Counted from the stretch's first letter, positions 24,108 to 33,098 are shown. The stretch is 38,277 bases of DNA from Holtiella tumoricola (GCF_027857615.1 NZ_JAQIFT010000006.1:1-38277); one strand, 5' to 3'. A program made the numbers and translations. Notes: generated from the sequence alone by a model not told the origin.

Positions 24108-24965
24108 TTGGACGTAATAAGTGAAGCACTAGATAAGATAGGGTACCTTAGCCTACCACATATTGGAATAAGAGACATTATAGATATATTAGTTGTAGCA
24201 TTCTTTATTTACAAAGTTCTTATGTGGATTAAGGATACGAGAACATGGGCACTTTTAAAGGGCGTTGTAATTATTATTGTAGTGGCTGTCGTAGCTTTTG
24301 TATTTCAATTGCATACTGTTTCGTGGATTATATCAAATGCGATCACTTTAGGTGCCATTGCAGTACTGGTATTGTTCCAACCGGAGCTTAGAAGAGCTTT
24401 AGAACAAATTGGGCGAGGCAATTTATTGGGTTCTATTCTTTCTACAGAAGAGGGAATGATAGAAGGTCTCCTAGATGAAACGGTAGAGGCTATTGTCAAA
24501 GCAAGTGTACAAATGGGAAAAGTAAAAACAGGTGCACTAATAGTAATTGAACAAGAAACGAAACTTGGAGATGTAGAAAGAACGGGTATTCCTATTGATG
24601 CCGTTGTTTCTAGCCAATTACTTATTAACATATTTGAGAAAAATACACCTTTACATGATGGCGCGGTAATTATTAGTCACAATAGAGTATCAGCTGCGAC
24701 GTGTTTCTTACCATTAAGTGATAGTCTAGAAATTAGTAAAGATTTAGGGACAAGACATAGAGCAGCAATTGGTGTATCAGAAGTAACAGATGCACTTGTC
24801 GTTGTTGTATCAGAAGAAACAGGACATATCTCATTTGTGAAAAATGGGAAAATTAGAAGAGGCCTTGATGGTGAAGGATTAAGACGTATATTAGGATCAT
24901 CAAAGAGACGCAAAAAGCATGAAAGAAAAATGATGCTATGGAAAGGAAAACAAAAAAATGAATAG
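24108..24965 (+). CDS. CdaA, membrane diadenylate cyclase
   Basis: 285 residues from a TTG at 24108, nine bases after AAGGGG; a TTG at 24099 abuts that site. It joins two ATP into the second messenger c-di-AMP at the membrane. Three N-terminal transmembrane helices (~22-40, 50-68, 73-90) are followed by the DisA_N cyclase domain with its two catalytic motifs: DGA at 184-186 (PLHDGAVIIS) and RHR at 216-218 (LGTRHRAAIG). The C-terminus is strongly basic. It overlaps cdaR by eight bases, so the two are translationally coupled. A TATAAT at 24070-24075 may be its -10. Confidence 0.97.
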   Translation: MDVISEALDKIGYLSLPHIGIRDIIDILVVAFFIYKVLMWIKDTRTWALLKGVVIIIVVAVVAFVFQLHTVSWIISNAITLGAIAVLVLFQPELRRALEQIGRGNLLGSILSTEEGMIEGLLDETVEAIVKASVQMGKVKTGALIVIEQETKLGDVERTGIPIDAVVSSQLLINIFEKNTPLHDGAVIISHNRVSAATCFLPLSDSLEISKDLGTRHRAAIGVSEVTDALVVVVSEETGHISFVKNGKIRRGLDGEGLRRILGSSKRRKKHERKMMLWKGKQKNE

Positions 24966-26310
24966 ATTTTTATCCAATAACCTTCCTTGGAAAATAGTTT
25001 CTTTTTTACTTGCAGCTCTACTATGGTTCTTTGTTATTAATTCTCAAAATCCAGTTTTAACTAAAGAAGTAAGAGTACCTTTAACCATTAGAGGTATTAA
25101 TGAGTTAGAAGCTAAAGGATATGTATTACAGAATGAAGAAGAACTAAGAAATATGCAAGTACGTGTACTTCTAAAAGGTCCAAGGCTTGATATGGAGCGT
25201 CTAGCAAGTGATGCGGTGCAAATTGATGCAAGACTCGATCTTACTCAATATGCGAATATGCTTACAGCTGAAGATGCAGACTCTATAGATAAGACTGTAA
25301 GAGTACCTGTATATATTAGTGTAGATAGTATTACAGCAGAAGATATTAGACCAAGGGATATTAGTGTAATCTTTGAAAGAGAGAAGTCAACAACTAAAGA
25401 GATTATCTATAATATTGAAAATGAGAGTAGTAGTGAATATGCAGCCCTCGATCCAATTTTAAAGCCAAGTGAAGTGGTGATAAGCGGACCTAAGAGCGGT
25501 GTAGAAAGTGTTGAAACTGCAGTTATCAATATTAATGTAGAGAATTTTTCAGAAGATACATTAAGCTATACTGTACCAATTACTTTATTAGATAAAGATG
25601 GACAGGAAGTTACTGGTGTTAAAAAAGTCCCTGAATATGTAGAGGTTACATTGCCTATAGGCAAGAAAAAGAAGGTTCCATTAGAACCACAATTTAAAGG
25701 TACACTACCAGCAGGCTATATTCAGACTAATATTATTATTAATCCTAAAGAAATAACTATAGTAGGAAAACCAGAAGTTGTAGATCAAATCAACTCAATT
25801 AAACTAGAAAAAATTGCATTAGATAATATTATACAAAGCAATACATTTAGAGCAGATTTTATTCTGCCTGAAGGTATAGAGTATATTGATAATATAGAAT
25901 CAAAGGCTAATGTAACATTAGAGATTCAAAAAGAAACAGATTATAGTTATGACATTAGTCTAGAAGAAATGAAACTACAAGTTTTAGGGCTACCTGAGGA
26001 TTATAAATATGAGATGGTAAATCCTTCAGTCAATGTAATTTTAGCAAGCACAGCTGAAAAATTGCTAGGATTTACATCAGATCAATTAAAAGGAACAATA
26101 GACTTTAGCAAGATTCGCCCACTTTCAAATGGTGAATATAAAATGCCATTACAGTTAGTTGTCCCAGAAGGATTTAAAGTAGTTAATACACCAATTTATC
26201 TAAATATCAAAGTAGAAAAAATACAAGAAGAAGTTATACCTCCTGTAACAGAAGAACCAGTAGAACCACCTGTAGAAGGAGAAGTGACACAGCCAGAAGG
26301 CGAAGAATAA
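24958..26310 (+). CDS. CdaR, YbbR-domain regulator of CdaA
   Basis: 450 residues. A signal anchor at ~10-27 (IVSFLLAALLWFFVINSQ) is followed by extracellular YbbR repeats, about four, each opening with a strand like VRVPLTIRG or VPLEPQFKG. The tail (~425-450) is Pro/Glu-rich with PVTEEPVEPP. CdaR is the known partner that modulates CdaA from outside the membrane. AAAGGA lies before the ATG within cdaA. A terminator follows, so glmM is not simply the third gene of the transcript. Confidence 0.95.
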   Translation: MNRFLSNNLPWKIVSFLLAALLWFFVINSQNPVLTKEVRVPLTIRGINELEAKGYVLQNEEELRNMQVRVLLKGPRLDMERLASDAVQIDARLDLTQYANMLTAEDADSIDKTVRVPVYISVDSITAEDIRPRDISVIFEREKSTTKEIIYNIENESSSEYAALDPILKPSEVVISGPKSGVESVETAVININVENFSEDTLSYTVPITLLDKDGQEVTGVKKVPEYVEVTLPIGKKKKVPLEPQFKGTLPAGYIQTNIIINPKEITIVGKPEVVDQINSIKLEKIALDNIIQSNTFRADFILPEGIEYIDNIESKANVTLEIQKETDYSYDISLEEMKLQVLGLPEDYKYEMVNPSVNVILASTAEKLLGFTSDQLKGTIDFSKIRPLSNGEYKMPLQLVVPEGFKVVNTPIYLNIKVEKIQEEVIPPVTEEPVEPPVEGEVTQPEGEE

Positions 26311-26323
26311 AGAATGTAAAAGT

Positions 26324-26363
26324 AGCTAGAAATCTAGAATGAAGTATAGATTTCTAGCTTTTT
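26324..26363 (+). terminator. Intrinsic terminator between cdaR and glmM
   Basis: A perfect 13-base inverted repeat (26324-26336 with 26347-26359), ten-base loop and a T run. Confidence 0.9.
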
Positions 26364-26386
26364 GTTTTTAGACGTGCATTAAAACC

Positions 26387-26415
26387 TTGTCAGTGTAGTA
26401 AAATGGTATTATAAT
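26387..26415 (+). promoter_or_regulatory. Sigma-A-type promoter for glmM
   Basis: TTGTCA at 26387-26392 and a perfect TATAAT at 26410-26415, exactly 17 bases apart, sit just after the cdaR terminator. Confidence 0.85.
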
Positions 26416-26492
26416 TTTAAATGGGCAAAATAGACATATAAATGACAAAATAATTGTATAAAATTAATGAAAAGAGAATGGAGAGCGATAAA

Positions 26493-27842
26493 ATGGGTAA
26501 GTTATTTGGAACTGATGGTGTACGTGGTGTAGCAAATAAAGAGTTAACAGGACAACTTGCATTCCACTTAGGGCAAGCAGGAGCTTATGTATTAACAAAA
26601 GAAACAAAAAAACAACCTAAAATTTTAGTAGCACGCGATACACGTATATCTGGAACAATGCTTGAATCTGCACTTGTAGCAGGAATTTGTTCTGTAGGAG
26701 CAAAAGCTATTTGTGTAGGTGTTATCCCAACACCAGCTGTTGCCTACTTAACAAAAGAGTTAGGTATGGATGCAGGTGTTATGATTTCTGCATCTCACAA
26801 TCCACTTGAATTCAATGGAATTAAATTCTTTAATTCTGAAGGTTATAAATTAAGAGATGAATTAGAAGACGAAATTGAAAACCTTATCGTATCTAGACCA
26901 GAAAGTATTCCACTTCCAGAAGGTGAAGAAGTAGGAACATGGTCAATTGATGAAAGTGCAATAGAAGCTTATATTGACTATGTATGTGATACAATTCCTG
27001 GAGATTTAAAAGGAATCAAAGTACTTATAGACTGTGCAAATGGCGCTGCATCAGAAGTAGCACCAATTGCTCTAGAAAGATTAGGGGCAGATGTAGAAGT
27101 CATTCATAATAAACCAAACGGTGTAAATATTAATAAATTATGTGGTTCAACCCATATGGATGACCTAAGTAGACAAGTTGTAGGACGTGGTATGGAAGTA
27201 GGGATTGCCTTTGATGGTGATGCAGATAGATGTCTTGCAGTAGATGAAAAAGGCGAACTTATTGATGGTGACCAAATCATGAGTATTGTTGGTTTAGACA
27301 TGAAAAAAGATGGTCGTTTAAAACAAGATACAATTGTTGCTACTGTTATGAGTAACTTAGGTTTTACTGTTATGAGTAAAGAAGAGGGGATTAATCTTAT
27401 CCATACACGTGTTGGTGACCGTTATGTACTTGAGAACATGCTTAAACATAATTATAATTTAGGTGGAGAACAATCAGGGCATGTAATCTTTTTAGATTAT
27501 AACACTACAGGTGATGGACTTATTACAGCAATTCAACTTCTTTATGTTATGAAGAAAACAGGTAAGACACCATCTGAGCTTAAATCTATTATGCAAGTAT
27601 ATCCACAAGTATTAGTTAATGCTATTGTTAAAAATGAACATAAGCATGACTATCTTGAAGACTTAGAAATTCAAGCATCTATTACAGCCCTTGAAAATAG
27701 ATTTAAGGGAGAAGGACGTGTGCTTATTCGTCCATCTGGTACAGAACCTCTTGTTCGTGTTATGATCGAAGGAAAAGATAAACAAGTTATGCAAGAAGAA
27801 GCAGAAAAACTTGCTCGCTTAATTGAAGAACGATTAAATTAG
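26493..27842 (+). CDS. GlmM, phosphoglucosamine mutase
   Basis: 449 residues from the ATG at 26493, with GGAG nine bases upstream. It converts glucosamine-6-phosphate to glucosamine-1-phosphate for UDP-GlcNAc and peptidoglycan, in the cytosol. Seen: FGTDGVRG at 5-12, the phosphoserine loop ISASHNP with Ser101, the Mg-binding DGDADR at 241-246, GEQSGH in domain 3, and the phosphate-binding RPSGTEPLVR at the C-terminus. CdaA is known to bind and be inhibited by GlmM in other Firmicutes, which explains the conserved clustering. Confidence 0.97.
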   Translation: MGKLFGTDGVRGVANKELTGQLAFHLGQAGAYVLTKETKKQPKILVARDTRISGTMLESALVAGICSVGAKAICVGVIPTPAVAYLTKELGMDAGVMISASHNPLEFNGIKFFNSEGYKLRDELEDEIENLIVSRPESIPLPEGEEVGTWSIDESAIEAYIDYVCDTIPGDLKGIKVLIDCANGAASEVAPIALERLGADVEVIHNKPNGVNINKLCGSTHMDDLSRQVVGRGMEVGIAFDGDADRCLAVDEKGELIDGDQIMSIVGLDMKKDGRLKQDTIVATVMSNLGFTVMSKEEGINLIHTRVGDRYVLENMLKHNYNLGGEQSGHVIFLDYNTTGDGLITAIQLLYVMKKTGKTPSELKSIMQVYPQVLVNAIVKNEHKHDYLEDLEIQASITALENRFKGEGRVLIRPSGTEPLVRVMIEGKDKQVMQEEAEKLARLIEERLN

Positions 27843-27845
27843 TTA

Positions 27846-27874
27846 AAAAAGGCTTATTTTATATAAGCCTTTTT
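27846..27874 (+). terminator. Intrinsic terminator after glmM
   Basis: AAAAAGGCTTA and TAAGCCTTTTT (27846-27856, 27864-27874) form a perfect stem with a T tail. Confidence 0.92.
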
Positions 27875-27964
27875 AATTTTGTATATTTTTATGCAATTTA
27901 TATTTATTATTTCCTGTATAGTATGATAAGATTAAAGAAGATTGTTGTATAAGTTGGTGGAAAA

Positions 27965-29053
27965 ATGAAAAAAAAGATAATAAGTACTGTATTTTTTGTA
28001 ATATTAACGACAGGCACACTAGGATATGTAAAAAGTCATTACATAAAGGAATTAATATTTAAAACAGAAAGTTCACAAATAGAAGATAATTTTTATGACA
28101 AATATGAAATGAATACCTTACAAGCTGTAAAAAATCATTTATTACATAATCAGTTGCTCTATAGTAATGATAATATTAATACAAAGGTTCAAATTTTATA
28201 TCTAGAATATCTTCTTAAGAATAATCAAGAAAAAGAATTTAGGCAAATGGCTGAAGCAATCATGAAAAGCCTTATGACTAAGGAAGAATTGATCGCAGTT
28301 GGTGGCTATATTCAAGATGAGTCTATTCAACCTGTTCATAAAGCATCTCTTGAAGATAACTTAAAAATGTATAAATTGGCAGTAAGAGCATACAAAAATT
28401 GGGATGATCCACTGTATCAAGAAATAGCTAATCTTTTAGAAGAACAAATGTATAAATATAATGTAGTAAAAGGAAAGTTATATTCTTATTATGACTCAAT
28501 GAATGATATAAGAGAGGGAGAAGTTGAGCTAGGAGATATAGATTTAAAGGCATTAGCGGTATTAGAGAATCATAGTGTAGATTGGAAGGGCCTCCTCCAA
28601 AAAGGTAAAGATATTGTAGAGAAAGGCTTTATTAGTCGTTCTTTTCCGTTATATTATACTTACTACAATTATGATGAGAAAACTTATAGTACACAAGAAA
28701 AGCTAGACACTTTAGAAAGCTTACTTATTGTGCAGGATCTATCAGAAAATGGACTATATAAGTCTGAGACAATTAAATGGCTTAAAGAACAGATAAAAGC
28801 CGGGGGGATATATGAACAATATGACTCAAAAACAGGGATGATTACAAGTCACCAAGAGACAATTGCCATATATGCAGTTATTAGCCAAATAGGAAAAAAT
28901 GTGGGTGACATAGAACTTTATACACTAGCTATGGAAAAAATGCTTAGTTTTCAAGTGAAAGACAAAGAGAATAGGTATTTTGGTGCATTTATAGAGAAGG
29001 GGCACGATGAGTTAAATGAATATGATATTGTACAAGCACTGTTAGCATTTTAA
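27965..29053 (+). CDS. Exported GH8-like (alpha/alpha-barrel) protein, probably inactive
   Basis: 362 residues; GGTGG precedes the ATG. An N-terminal hydrophobic segment (~4-21) is a signal peptide or anchor. The body is helical, and residues ~170-362 follow the GH8-like family of YdaJ/PssZ type: IDLKALAVLENH, GFISRSFPLYYTYYNYDE, a STQEKLDTLESLL segment, IKWLKEQIKAGGIYEQYD, IYAVISQIGKNVGDIELY and the final YDIVQALLAF. Where the family has catalytic acids I see replacements: the early SES-type Glu appears as a Thr-Lys (TKVQILYLEY), and the Asp of the IDSLL segment is Glu (LESLL). A polysaccharide-binding role is therefore more likely than hydrolysis. It lies 33 bases before a c-di-GMP protein gene, so the two form an operon. 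Confidence 0.68.
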   Translation: MKKKIISTVFFVILTTGTLGYVKSHYIKELIFKTESSQIEDNFYDKYEMNTLQAVKNHLLHNQLLYSNDNINTKVQILYLEYLLKNNQEKEFRQMAEAIMKSLMTKEELIAVGGYIQDESIQPVHKASLEDNLKMYKLAVRAYKNWDDPLYQEIANLLEEQMYKYNVVKGKLYSYYDSMNDIREGEVELGDIDLKALAVLENHSVDWKGLLQKGKDIVEKGFISRSFPLYYTYYNYDEKTYSTQEKLDTLESLLIVQDLSENGLYKSETIKWLKEQIKAGGIYEQYDSKTGMITSHQETIAIYAVISQIGKNVGDIELYTLAMEKMLSFQVKDKENRYFGAFIEKGHDELNEYDIVQALLAF

Positions 29054-29086
29054 TTAGCATATATGCTAAAAAAGATGGGGGAAACT

Positions 29087-31489
29087 ATGAAAAGAACAGA
29101 AGGCACGATAACAATAAAGAGATTAATTAGCCATCCTATTACGGTATTAATAACTTTATTGGTAGTAGCAGTATCTTTAACTTGGGGAAGTTATAAATTA
29201 TTAAGTCATTACATAAGAGGTGATTTTGTTGAGCAGATGGAGCAAGTAGTCTATGGTTTAGAAAAAGATATTAATGAAGTGAATCTAGCGATAGGAATCA
29301 TTATAGTAGGTGTAGCAAGTATTTATATTATTTTATGTTATAAATTTTTAGTAGACTATAGAAAGTATCGCAATGAAATAAGCCAAATGGAAAAATCAAA
29401 AGATTTAATGGTAATTAAGGTTAGTCATGATGGAAAGATTACTTACTGTAATAGATATGCAAGAGAAACATTGGGCTATTCTTCAAAGGAAATTAGAGAA
29501 AAAGCAATTTTTGATGTTTTATTTAAAAGTGAGTATGGGAAAATTGAAAAACTTTTAAAAGCACAAAAACTAGGAATTATAACAATAGATCTTAATTTCT
29601 TATCTAAGAACTACAAGAAGCTCTATACTATTTGTACTGTAAAACAAATAATGAGTAAAGAAAGAGAAAACACTGATTTTCATATGGAAATTTCTGCAGT
29701 AGATATTACTCTATTTGATTTAACAGAGAAAGATAAAGACCAAATTAATGAGCTCTATGAAGAAATTGCTCGATCAGAGGAAGAATTGCAGAAAAAATAT
29801 GAAGAGCTATGTGATAAGAAAGAAGCCTTACAAGTTAGTGAAGAACGCTATAGTATGGTTATTGATACCGCAAGTATTGGAATTTGGGACTGGGATCTTA
29901 AAGAAAAGAAAATCTATTGCTCACCCAAAGTACAAGAAATTTTTAATTGTCAAACTATGAATGAACAAGAAAATATTGATTTAGGATGGATTCATCCAGA
30001 TAATAGAGAGTTAGTGCAAAATAGTGTAAAGCTTTGTACATTACAAACAGAAGATCAATATGACTTTGAATGTCGTGTTCTTAATAAATATAACAAGTAC
30101 ATATGGGTATATATTGTAGGGAAAATTTTGCGTAATCAAGATAATACCCCGATAAGAATGACTGGTTCTATTGCAGATATTAATGATAAAAAGATTAATG
30201 AAGAACGTATTAAATATATGGCTTATTATGATGAGTTAACAGGTTTAGCAAATAAGAATTATCTTAAGGAAATATTTGAAGAACATAAAGAACAAGAGAG
30301 TACGTTCCTTTATCTAGATGTTGATAATTTTAAATTTGTAAATGATTCTTTTGGCTATAAAGGTGGAGATCAAGTTCTAGCTGAATCTGGTAAACGATTT
30401 GAATACTTACAAAATGATAAGGTTACTATTGCACGTGTAGCAGCAGATGAATTTGCTATTTTATTAAAAGAAACTATAAGAGAAGAAGAAATAAAAGCAT
30501 TTATAGAGAAGCTGAACAGATGTTTTGAAGAGACATTTATAATAGACCAGATTGACTTCGGTATTTCCTTTAGTATAGGTGTAGCCATTTATACTAAGGA
30601 AAGTAGTGATACGTTTGAGGATGTACTTAATAAAGCTTGTACAGCAATGCACAGGGCTAAAGATAAGGGGAAACGTAATTATATTTTCTTTGAAGATGAA
30701 TTTAAACAGCATACATTGGAAAAAATTCAAATGGAGAGTGAATTAAGACAAGCCATTCAAAAACAAGAATTTGCTCTTTACTACCAACCACAGATGAAAA
30801 TAGAGACAGGTAAGGTTAAGGGCTTTGAAGCACTAATTAGGTGGATCAAAGAAGATGGTACAATGATACCACCAGATAGGTTTATTAGTGTTGCAGAAGA
30901 AACGGGATTAATGGTACCTATAGGATCATGGGTAGTAGAAGAAGCCTGTAGATTTATTAATAAATTAAAGGAATTTGGATTAGATGATATTTATGTAGCT
31001 GTGAATATTTCTGTTGTTCAACTTATACAAGATAATTTTGCAGAAAAGATTGAAGAGATTATAGAGCATACTCATGTTGAGCCGGAAAGGCTCCATATAG
31101 AAATTACAGAGACAATGTTAATGGAATCTATAGACGTTAATATTGAAAAGGTAGAAAAGATTAAGGAAAAGGGAGTTAAAATCTCTTTAGATGACTTTGG
31201 AAAAGGATATTCTTCATTAACGTACCTTAAACAACTTCCTATTAATGTACTAAAAATAGAAAAAGCATTTGTAGATGATATCTTAAAAGATGAAAAGAAA
31301 AACATTACAGGAGCTATTATTAATTTAGGGCATGAACTATCTTTAGAGGTTGTAGCAGAAGGTGTAGAAGAAGAAGGTCAGTTAGAGTATTTGAAACAGT
31401 GTAATTGTGATTTAATACAGGGATATTTATTTAGTAGGCCTATTCCAGAAGAAGAGGCCATTCAATTTATTCAAGATAGGATAAAATAA
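29087..31489 (+). CDS. Membrane PAS-PAS-GGDEF-EAL protein, probable c-di-GMP phosphodiesterase
   Basis: 800 residues from the ATG at 29087, six bases after GGGGGA. Order: transmembrane helices at ~18-39 and ~66-88 with a short outer loop, PAS 1 (~104-215), coiled coil (~218-258), PAS 2 with PAC (~258-372), GGDEF (~378-540), EAL (~555-795). The cyclase signature is AADEF at 452-456, so both glycines are lost and synthesis is unlikely. The EAL domain keeps the key residues: EAL with Glu581, NIS, ETMLMES, DDFGKGYSS, the Lys of LKIEKAF, AEGVEEEGQ and the QGY of the C-terminus. It should degrade c-di-GMP, with the GGDEF perhaps sensing GTP. It forms an operon with the GH8-like gene. Confidence 0.93.
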   Translation: MKRTEGTITIKRLISHPITVLITLLVVAVSLTWGSYKLLSHYIRGDFVEQMEQVVYGLEKDINEVNLAIGIIIVGVASIYIILCYKFLVDYRKYRNEISQMEKSKDLMVIKVSHDGKITYCNRYARETLGYSSKEIREKAIFDVLFKSEYGKIEKLLKAQKLGIITIDLNFLSKNYKKLYTICTVKQIMSKERENTDFHMEISAVDITLFDLTEKDKDQINELYEEIARSEEELQKKYEELCDKKEALQVSEERYSMVIDTASIGIWDWDLKEKKIYCSPKVQEIFNCQTMNEQENIDLGWIHPDNRELVQNSVKLCTLQTEDQYDFECRVLNKYNKYIWVYIVGKILRNQDNTPIRMTGSIADINDKKINEERIKYMAYYDELTGLANKNYLKEIFEEHKEQESTFLYLDVDNFKFVNDSFGYKGGDQVLAESGKRFEYLQNDKVTIARVAADEFAILLKETIREEEIKAFIEKLNRCFEETFIIDQIDFGISFSIGVAIYTKESSDTFEDVLNKACTAMHRAKDKGKRNYIFFEDEFKQHTLEKIQMESELRQAIQKQEFALYYQPQMKIETGKVKGFEALIRWIKEDGTMIPPDRFISVAEETGLMVPIGSWVVEEACRFINKLKEFGLDDIYVAVNISVVQLIQDNFAEKIEEIIEHTHVEPERLHIEITETMLMESIDVNIEKVEKIKEKGVKISLDDFGKGYSSLTYLKQLPINVLKIEKAFVDDILKDEKKNITGAIINLGHELSLEVVAEGVEEEGQLEYLKQCNCDLIQGYLFSRPIPEEEAIQFIQDRIK

Positions 31490-31496
31490 AAAAAAG

Positions 31497-31522
31497 AAAG
31501 CGACAGGGGAGCTATCGCTTTT
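31497..31522 (+). terminator. Probable terminator after the EAL gene
   Basis: AAAGCGA (31497-31503) pairs with TCGCTTT (31515-31521) with partial inner pairing; the T run is short. Confidence 0.6.
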
Positions 31523-31569
31523 GAAAATAGATATTTAGGGTTTTAATATTTATACAATTAATGTTGGGG

Positions 31570-31612
31570 TTTGAGATAATGTTCAATGGGGAGGAATCAC
31601 AATTATCTCAGA
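31570..31612. repeat. Inverted repeat with purine-rich loop upstream of rnhC
   Basis: An 11-pair stem (31570-31580 with 31602-31612, one G-U; nine central pairs perfect) encloses a 21-base loop that contains GGGGAGG. There is no T run and no gene immediately next to it. It may be a leader structure or protein-binding site. Confidence 0.45.
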
Positions 31613-31700
31613 GCTAGTTTAGGCAAAATCAAAAGAACTTATGCAATAAAAATTAAAAATGTTATATACTAAGTCTATCAAAAGTAGAAAGGGAAAATGA

Positions 31701-32615
31701 ATGTCAAAATACGATTTATATAACATTTTAAAAGAGAACTTACTCAGTCAAATAGAATATGAATTTCAAGTTGGAGCTTATCAGGAAATTAATTATGGAA
31801 TTCAATTTGATGTAATAGAAGGTGATAAAAAGTCAAAAGTACGTATTTACGAAAGTAAGAAGAAGGGTGTTACTTTAGATTTATCACAAGTGAAATATGA
31901 GGAATTAAAAGCAGTTATTCATAATATAAATAGTAATGGGACAAGTAAGAATCAAGAAAAAGTAATCAGCAAATTTATGAGTGATCGTCTAGAAATTCCA
32001 ATGATAGGAGTAGATGAGTCAGGTAAAGGAGATTACTTTGGTCCACTAGTAGTAGCAGGAGTATATGCCGATGAAGCTTTAAAAATAAAATTAAAAATGT
32101 TAGGTGTAGCAGATAGTAAGGCATTAACAGATATTAAGATTGCTAAGTTAGCCGAACAAATAAAGGTTATTTGTGATTATAAAATTCTAGTGTTTGATAA
32201 TGTAAGATATAATACTGCTTATAATAAAATAGGAAATCTGAATCTTCTTCTTGCAGCAGGGCATGCTAAAGTCATTGATGAATTAGTTGTGCAAACAGGG
32301 GCACAAGTAGCGTTATCGGATCAATTTGGCGATGAGAAGCTGATTAAAAATTGTTTAAGAGAAGCAAGTAAAGGGATTACTTTAGAACAAAGACCACGTG
32401 CAGAACAAAATGTAGTTGTTGCAGCAGCAAGTATATTAGCAAGAGATGCCTTTGTAAGCAATATGCAAGGGTTAGAAGAAGTTTATGGTCAAAAGTTCCC
32501 CAAAGGAGCAAGTGCCCAAACAGTAGAAGCAGGTAGGAAATTTGTATACCAATTTGGCAAGGAACGTCTAAATGAGGTTGCAAAGTTACATTTTAAAACT
32601 ACAGATAGCTTATAG
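31701..32615 (+). CDS. RnhC, ribonuclease HIII
   Basis: 304 residues, normal for HIII. AAAGGG precedes the ATG. It cleaves the RNA strand of RNA-DNA hybrids, for example Okazaki primers and R-loops. Residues 1-~80 form the N-terminal substrate-binding domain particular to HIII. The catalytic domain opens with MIGVDESGKGDYFGPL carrying Asp105 and Glu106, then GVADSKALTD, Asp207 in LSDQFGDEK, and the VVVAAASILARDAF helix. The DESGKGDYFG form distinguishes HIII from HII. It stands apart from its neighbours. Confidence 0.96.
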   Translation: MSKYDLYNILKENLLSQIEYEFQVGAYQEINYGIQFDVIEGDKKSKVRIYESKKKGVTLDLSQVKYEELKAVIHNINSNGTSKNQEKVISKFMSDRLEIPMIGVDESGKGDYFGPLVVAGVYADEALKIKLKMLGVADSKALTDIKIAKLAEQIKVICDYKILVFDNVRYNTAYNKIGNLNLLLAAGHAKVIDELVVQTGAQVALSDQFGDEKLIKNCLREASKGITLEQRPRAEQNVVVAAASILARDAFVSNMQGLEEVYGQKFPKGASAQTVEAGRKFVYQFGKERLNEVAKLHFKTTDSL

Positions 32616-32670
32616 AATAAGAGAAAATTTACCTATATATTATTGTGTATAGAAAGTATATAATAGATCT

Positions 32671-32825
32671 AAGGATAACTAGCATGCTTATTTTAGCAAA
32701 TGTTATCCAAGGACGCAGTATCCATTTACTTCGATGAGTTGATCATGAAGTATTATGGATAATAGTCATCGGATGAAAGATCATGCTTGAAATATAGGCC
32801 GCTTGAGCGGTGGGGGGTGCCTAAA
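32671..32825 (+). promoter_or_regulatory. Candidate structured RNA leader
   Basis: A TATAAT at 32659-32664 would start a transcript near 32671. From there three hairpins follow: GGATAAC/GTTATCC (32673-32679, 32702-32708), a two-part stem TATCCAT and ACTTC with GAAGT and ATGGATA (32719-32761), and CCGC-TTGA-GCGG (32799-32810) just before a G-rich ribosome site. I do not recognise a known riboswitch class. It leads into a small Cys-rich protein gene. Confidence 0.45.
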
Positions 32826-33059
32826 ATGCAAGAAGAGATAAAGTGCAATTGTTGTGGACAGCCTATCAAGAAACCAGATGGGCGTAACTGCGAAGATTAT
32901 CTACAAGTTGAAAAGACATGGGGGTATTTTTCTTCAAAAGACCTTACAAGTGATTCATTTATTATATGTGAAGCATGTTATAATAAATGGATTAAAACTT
33001 TTGCCATACCTATTAAAGAGGCGCCAGTTCTTGAAATCTTTACAACTGAAGACGAATAA
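32826..33059 (+). CDS. Small Cys-rich, probably zinc-binding protein
   Basis: 77 residues from the ATG at 32826, preceded by a G-rich site; in-frame upstream codons lie in the structured leader and lack a site. CNCC at 7-10 and CEAC at 49-52 would form a zinc knuckle, with KTWGYFSSKDLTSDSFIICEACYNKW between and around. Proteins with a CxxCG start and a CExCYxxW end are common in Lachnospiraceae-type genomes but without a known role to my knowledge. There is no signal or membrane segment. A terminator follows directly. Confidence 0.75.
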   Translation: MQEEIKCNCCGQPIKKPDGRNCEDYLQVEKTWGYFSSKDLTSDSFIICEACYNKWIKTFAIPIKEAPVLEIFTTEDE

Positions 33060-33066
33060 AAGTTTG

Positions 33067-33098
33067 AAAGAGCTGTTGTATAAATACAACAGCTCTTT
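33067..33098 (+). terminator. Intrinsic terminator after the Cys-rich gene
   Basis: A perfect 14-base inverted repeat (33067-33080 with 33085-33098) with a four-base loop; the T run is short. Confidence 0.82.

Noticed and set aside
29087..31489. Active diguanylate cyclase
   Set aside because: The signature loop is AADEF instead of GG(D/E)EF, and no inhibitory RxxD site is visible, so synthesis is unlikely.
32671..32825. c-di-AMP (ydaO) riboswitch, suggested by the nearby cdaA and the GGGGGGTG run
   Set aside because: The conserved ydaO blocks are absent; only a G-run is shared.
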